A DNA stretch of 64,000 nt from Ilex aquifolium (lineage: Eukaryota; Streptophyta; Magnoliopsida; Aquifoliales; Aquifoliaceae), in NCBI GenBank assembly GCA_951799425.1, contig OX637393.1:7386244-7450243 (forward strand), in the 5' to 3' direction. The notes under the pieces are model-generated. The model saw only the letters and a list, made by a program, of their open reading frames with translations, was not told the DNA's origin and did no database searches. Every line of letters starts with the position of its first letter. The stretch's first letter is position 1. The translations under genes and the position numbers were made by a program. This document shows, one piece after another, positions 59,838-64,000 of this stretch.

Positions 59838-60464
59838 AGGTCTTGAAACATGAAATTGTTGTTCCACATTCTCTTGCAAGTATTATAGCCCCTTACTCAA
59901 GCATAGTTTTATGTGCTAACATCGTGACATTGTTGCAACAGATTTGACAGGTGTTGGATTTGCTAGTAACTCTTTTACTCCCTGTCGTTGGAACTGGCTG
60001 TAAATAAATGTATGGTGAGATAGATAATCAAGGTTTGTTGTTTGTCTAATTAAGGTGTATGTTTTAACATGATACTATAAGTAGTTGATGATTATGATGA
60101 TGATAGTTATTTGTGTGATTTGATCATTAATGTTGTCACTTCGATTTTTTTATTACAGTTTAGTTTGGAACTCCCATTTCCTACTTTAACAAACAGTGTT
60201 GGCTTCTACTAATCACCTCGATATTTTACTGAACAAATATGTGGAATATTGAAGTACCTTTTTTTTATTTATGTTTTAGTAGGTTTATCATTGCATGACT
60301 CATACCTACTATGACATGAACCTAAAAATAGTACAATCCACAAACATGAATGGTAGTTTACTATGCATGAAAGATATTGACGTTTTTTTTTTTTTTTTTA
60401 CAACAGGTTTAGCTTTAATATTCACCAATTTTTTCTTCTTATTTCCATTATGATGGTTTTGTTT
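59838..60464. other. Kinase 3' UTR and intergenic DNA
   Basis: Apart from the possible poly(A) signal there is only AT-rich DNA and a T run near 60384-60400. Confidence 0.5.
60003..60008 (+). terminator. Possible poly(A) signal of the kinase gene
   Basis: AATAAA lies about 165 bases after the stop codon, followed by GT-rich sequence. Confidence 0.45.
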
Positions 60465-60772
60465 TACCTTCACTTTGTACCCCGAAAGATTTAAGATCTC
60501 TCACTTTGTATCTTCAAAGATTAAATTTTCACTATACACTCTCAATGTATTAAAAGTGTTGGAATGCGACTGTTTTGTGAGTTTTTGTTTTTTTATTACG
60601 TCAAAAACCACCTCATTGACGTTGACGGAATAAGTAATGGAAACAAACGGAAGAGCCACAATCCAATATTTTTAATATATTGAGGGTGCAATAAGAAAAT
60701 TTTAATTTTTGAATATATAAAGTAAGAATTATTAAATCTTTCAAGATGCAAAGTGCACTTCACCCTTTAAAT
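60465..60772. mobile_element. Hairpin MITE with arms of about 120 bp
   Basis: The left half (CTTCACTTTGTACCCCGAAAG through CACTCTCAATGTATTAAAAG) is the imperfect reverse complement of the right half (ATATATTGAGGGTGCA through GATGCAAAGTGCACTTCACCC). Only about 60 bases lie between. Single arms occur at 34455-34590 and 40618-40660. No coding. Confidence 0.75.
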
Positions 60773-60888
60773 AATGTTTAGTTAGCAATACCCTCAATAC
60801 TTTTTCAAAAAATAATTCTAAAGCTTTTTATTCTCTTCCTATTTATATCTCATCCCTTCTCTTTCATAGCTGTTAGTTTGAAAACATT

Positions 60889-61458
60889 AGAGCGTCTCCA
60901 ACCTTGACTTAAATGTAGACTCAAATTTAAATTTGAATCAAAATGGCCCAAAAAACTTCTCCAATCTTGGACTAAAACGTATACCAAATCAAGGCAAAAC
61001 TTATTCTGGACCCAAATTGAAGTAGACTCAAATTGTATATCAAATTTCTACTAGTAACTTTTTAACCGATCCAAAACTAAAAGACTTCTTCGACGACTTG
61101 TTCTCTGCCACTTCTTATCTCTTTCTACTACGCTGCTTCCATCGCTGACCACCCCCAAAGCTTTCACAAGTCATTCGCCAACTTGTTCTCTGCCTTTTCT
61201 TTTTCTTTATCTAGATTTATAAAAAATAATAATAGATTAAAACAATCTTAGAATTCTTGTGTAGTTTCTTTATTCCCATGCAGTGTTGTATATATATTCA
61301 TTTTTTTTTTGAATTAACCATTTGTGGAGATATATGAAAATTTCATTTATTTTATCAAATATCATGATTAGAATAATAACAAAAAATGAGTTTTGGGACA
61401 ACAAAGAAATTTTTTTAAAGATTTGAGTTGATATTTGAATTTGTCCATTGGAGTATTC
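60889..61458. mobile_element. Possible MITE
   Basis: The left end TAGAGCGTCTCCAACC and right end CCATTGGAGTATTCTA are imperfect inverted repeats of about 13 bp, the GAGCATCTCCAA style of many plant PIF/Harbinger MITEs. TTA or TA may be the target duplication. Inside are ACTCAAATTTAAATTTGA dyads. Confidence 0.4.
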
Positions 61459-61669
61459 TATATCAAACCAAGCTTTTTACTTAAATTTAGACTCAAATTT
61501 GAGTCTAAATTTGAGTTATGGTTTGAATGATAAATACTATATGGACCTAATTTGCTTACTTAATTAATTGATTAATCAAATCTAATAATGAAACACATGT
61601 TTAATGAAATCACATGTTGATGAAATCAATAATGAGACTATCATGCAATATTTTTAAATATGAAAACTA

Positions 61670-62541
61670 GTCTAGAACAATTGTAAACAGGTTGAAAATA
61701 AGTATTACCAATTAATATTTAAATTTTTGTACTTATTATTAGTTTATTTTTTATCTTCTTATTGTTAAAATTTGTCCTCTCTATCATAAATTTCTAGCTT
61801 ACCTATGATTAGACTAAAATCCTGAATCAATTTGTACATCAATGCAAATCAAATTAAGATAGAGATGAACATTTGCAGCCATATGCGGGACTCCTCTAAC
61901 AATGCCATTTATCTGAGCATTCCAACCCATATTTGTGTAATCTTATATGAAAATTTCTATTTAGACTTAATTTAGGGACTTAATCTGGGAACCTAATTAA
62001 TTATAATTGTTGAATTTACAACTAATCTGTAGTGAAAATTTCACCAATGCAGTTCACCATATATGCTGAAAGTGAAAATTTATTCCTAGCCTTTTCATCC
62101 TACCATCCAAACTAAATCCATAATTATGACATTTTAAACCAACAAACAACATACATGCTTGAGCTAATTCTTGTTTCCCTCTAACATCTATTAGATTACT
62201 CACAATAGCCGAACATTAAATATAAGATTATTATAATAATTACAACCCAAGTATTCCTTAATTGGAAATGAAATACCCATTTTCCTATTAAGATTTCTGT
62301 CCAAATGGACTACAAGTTCACAATGACGAGACATTGTCAGCTTTTGTAGACTAATTCTTGAGGTTGGAATAAATTTGAGATTAGAATAATGACTGTCGGG
62401 TGCCATTCATATGGCGAAATTTGGAAAAGGGAGGAAAAGAAGATTGGATTGGGGGAGCAGGGAGAATTCTTTGCATAAAGGTTCATAAGAGTGTAAGGCA
62501 CGACCAAAGACTAAATGTGGCTCCCTTTTATTAGATATTTC
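61670..62541. repeat. Repeated intergenic block, copy C
   Basis: Matches copy A (20940-21619 plus 30735-30775) and copy B (33836-34400). It includes the unoccupied foldback site at about 62346. Element 3 is inserted at its right end, after TTAGATATTTC. Confidence 0.88.
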
Positions 62542-63341
62542 TGATGAGCCCAAAATTAACTGGGCTAGGCTCAATAAATCAAGAAGGCTCAAGTCCGCAG
62601 AAAACGACCCAGACCCAATGAATTAAGAGGGGCTCACGTCGCCAAAGTCATTGAGCCTAAGGAGACACCCCAAGGGGGCGCCACCCAAGAGGGCGCTGCC
62701 CAAGGGGATACCCCAAGAGGGCACCGCCCAAGGGGGACACCAAGGGGCGCTGCCCAGGTCTTGGTCCTCTGGCTCTCCATCGCCCTCTTCTCTTTGCCAC
62801 TTCAGCTCAAGTCCAAGCTCAGGATCAAATCCAACCCAGCTCAGAGTCCTCCTCCGATGGAATAGGGACACGAGGGAGAAAATATCGGGATACGTGCGCG
62901 GAGATCAAATCCTACCATAATTGTACGTACCAAAGTAGTAGAAACCCTCTCCCTCACGTCACCGCCTTATTAAACCTATATAATGTAAGCTCTCTCCACA
63001 TAAAGGGCATGCCTTGATGACCTTTAGAGACCTCTACACCTTGAGATCCCTACACACACTATACCTCGCTACACACATTGTTTCTCTCTCCCAAAGCACT
63101 ATAATACTCTCGGAGTTACTCTCCTGGTCACATTGTTCATCAATAAAGATCTCCGGCCACCGCAGCCATTCTCGAGAGTGGAGTAGGTCACCCGAACTAA
63201 GCCACTATAAATATTTGTGCTGACTCTATATTTACTATTTTGCCATTGATCTGTCATTGATTGCATATCTATTGCTCATTAATTGTGTCTCTTGATATAC
63301 TCGACTGTTAATCTTGCGCAATACCGATTTTTGCATCATCA
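62542..63341 (+). repeat. 5' LTR of element 3
   Basis: 800 bp from TGATGAGCCC to GCATCATCA. A TATATAA box is near 62977-62983 and AATAAA near 63143-63148. A GC-rich part, 62663-62757, has four to six short repeats of CCCAAGGGGGCGCC type. Only one LTR is in the window, so ends rest on the TG...CA motif and the adjacent primer site. Confidence 0.82.
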
Positions 63342-63344
63342 GTT

Positions 63345-63362
63345 TGGCGCCGTCTGTGGGAA
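63345..63362 (+). other. Primer binding site of element 3
   Basis: TGGCGCCGTCTGTGGGAA, three bases after the LTR. Nearly identical to that of element 1. Confidence 0.88.
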
Positions 63363-63392
63363 ACGACTAGTTTTCCTGTTCTCATTCAATCC

Positions 63393-64000
63393 ATGACAAT
63401 CACGACCAGACCGATGAGTCAGCAACCGGGGGACAACAACCCGGCCCACCGGGAGGAGGCTCCGCCTCCCCTCGCACCCTCGGAACCGTCTATTACGGTG
63501 ACCCTCGTCGTCGGGCAACAACAGCTCTTACAGACCATATAGTTGTTGGTAAAACAAAACCAGCAAATAATTCAGTTGATGCTCGCCAATAAGGCGTCGC
63601 CCCTTACCCTATGGGAAGAGCCCCACTCCCTCCAACAGTAGAAGAGCAACAACCTATTCACTTAGGGCCCCAAGAAGCATCCCGCCATAGGGGCCCCCGC
63701 CAGAGAGCCCCAGGACTACGCCCAGGTGCCCCTCGCCCAACAGTCCCTCCTCATGTACCTGCGAAGGAGGACGAAGGCGAGAGCCAGTATGGCGATCATG
63801 GAAGCCAGTACCACCACCCGACGGAGGATGTCCCCAACCAGTGGGACGAGAAGATCAGAGAGGTACAGAACCAACTCGGCGACTCCCTCAATGCCATAAA
63901 GGCACAGGCGTCCGAGACAGTGGACTACCTGGTAAGACGTACCGACACACCTTTTGTTGCTGATATAGTTAACTATCCCCTACCTTCGAAGTTCAAGATG
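63393..64000 (+). pseudogene. Gag of element 3, partial and broken
   Basis: ATG at 63393 opens MTITTRPMSQQ. A TAG at 63540-63542 and a frame change near 63585 break it. From about 63591 a second frame is open to the window end. It is rich in Pro, Gln and Arg, then has a helix (EVQNQLGDSLNAIKAQ) and ends in FVADIVNYPLPSKFKM, the conserved entry to the gag domain of Tat-type elements. Another CAG-to-TAG change is possible. Confidence 0.8.

Larger units (their letters stand above)
62542..64000 (+). mobile_element. Ty3/gypsy element, 5' part only (element 3)
   Basis: 5' LTR 62542-63341, primer site 63345-63362 and a broken gag that runs off the window. LTR ends and primer site resemble element 1, so both probably belong to the same Tat-type group, though their LTRs are otherwise different. 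Pol would lie beyond 64000. Confidence 0.88.

Noticed and set aside
62623..62920. Pro/Gly-rich frames in the LTR of element 3
   Set aside because: Products of the GC-rich short tandem repeat in the LTR.

Overview
This is nuclear DNA from a flowering plant, almost certainly a eudicot. It is AT-rich, has spliced genes with GT-AG introns, and carries plant-specific families: a berberine-bridge-enzyme-like oxidase, a subfamily XII leucine-rich-repeat receptor kinase and Tat-lineage Ty3/gypsy retrotransposons. I cannot name the species. Only two host genes are recognisable and both look damaged. Most of the window is transposable elements and duplicated intergenic blocks.

Layout. (1) 1202-14748 is a nearly complete, minus-oriented Tat-type Ty3/gypsy element. 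Its two LTRs differ by about 1 percent and it has a perfect 5-bp target duplication. It encodes gag, protease, reverse transcriptase, two RNase H domains and integrase, all broken by a few lesions. Between pol and the 3' LTR, on the opposite strand, lie two spliced genes (2559-5176 and 6211-7311) of the Transposase_28 'putative gypsy type transposon' family. Tandem arrays of short palindromes lie where pol and these genes converge. (2) 15023-16623 (minus) is a single-exon BBE-like FAD oxidase with one frameshift. (3) 16.7-21.6 kb is AT-rich with duplicated blocks and a receptor-kinase scrap at 19927. (4) 21629-30725 is a 9.1-kb foldback element with imperfect terminal inverted repeats and a 9-bp target duplication, as in Mutator-like elements. 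It has long repeat-filled arms, about 40 TGATCGATCA-type palindromes and no visible transposase. (5) 30.7-37.4 kb holds more duplicated intergenic blocks. (6) 37390-59837 (plus) is an LRR receptor kinase gene in four exons, with a 2-bp insertion and a stop codon. Its second intron of about 16.9 kb contains a GGT-rich island, an old pol-deleted gypsy element (43404-53315) with an antisense plant-mobile-domain gene, and a 2.3-kb solo LTR (53449-55788). (7) 59.8-62.5 kb has two MITE candidates and a third copy of an intergenic block. (8) 62542-64000 is the 5' LTR, primer site and broken gag of a third gypsy element that runs off the window.

How it fits together. The kinase exons, the kinase scrap and the repeated intergenic blocks suggest a receptor-kinase cluster that grew by local duplication and was then filled with transposons. 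The most interesting theme is that two different gypsy elements carry antisense genes at the same place, between pol and the 3' LTR, from two different transposon-associated families. In the antisense orientation introns survive retrotransposition, because the genomic RNA is read from the other strand.
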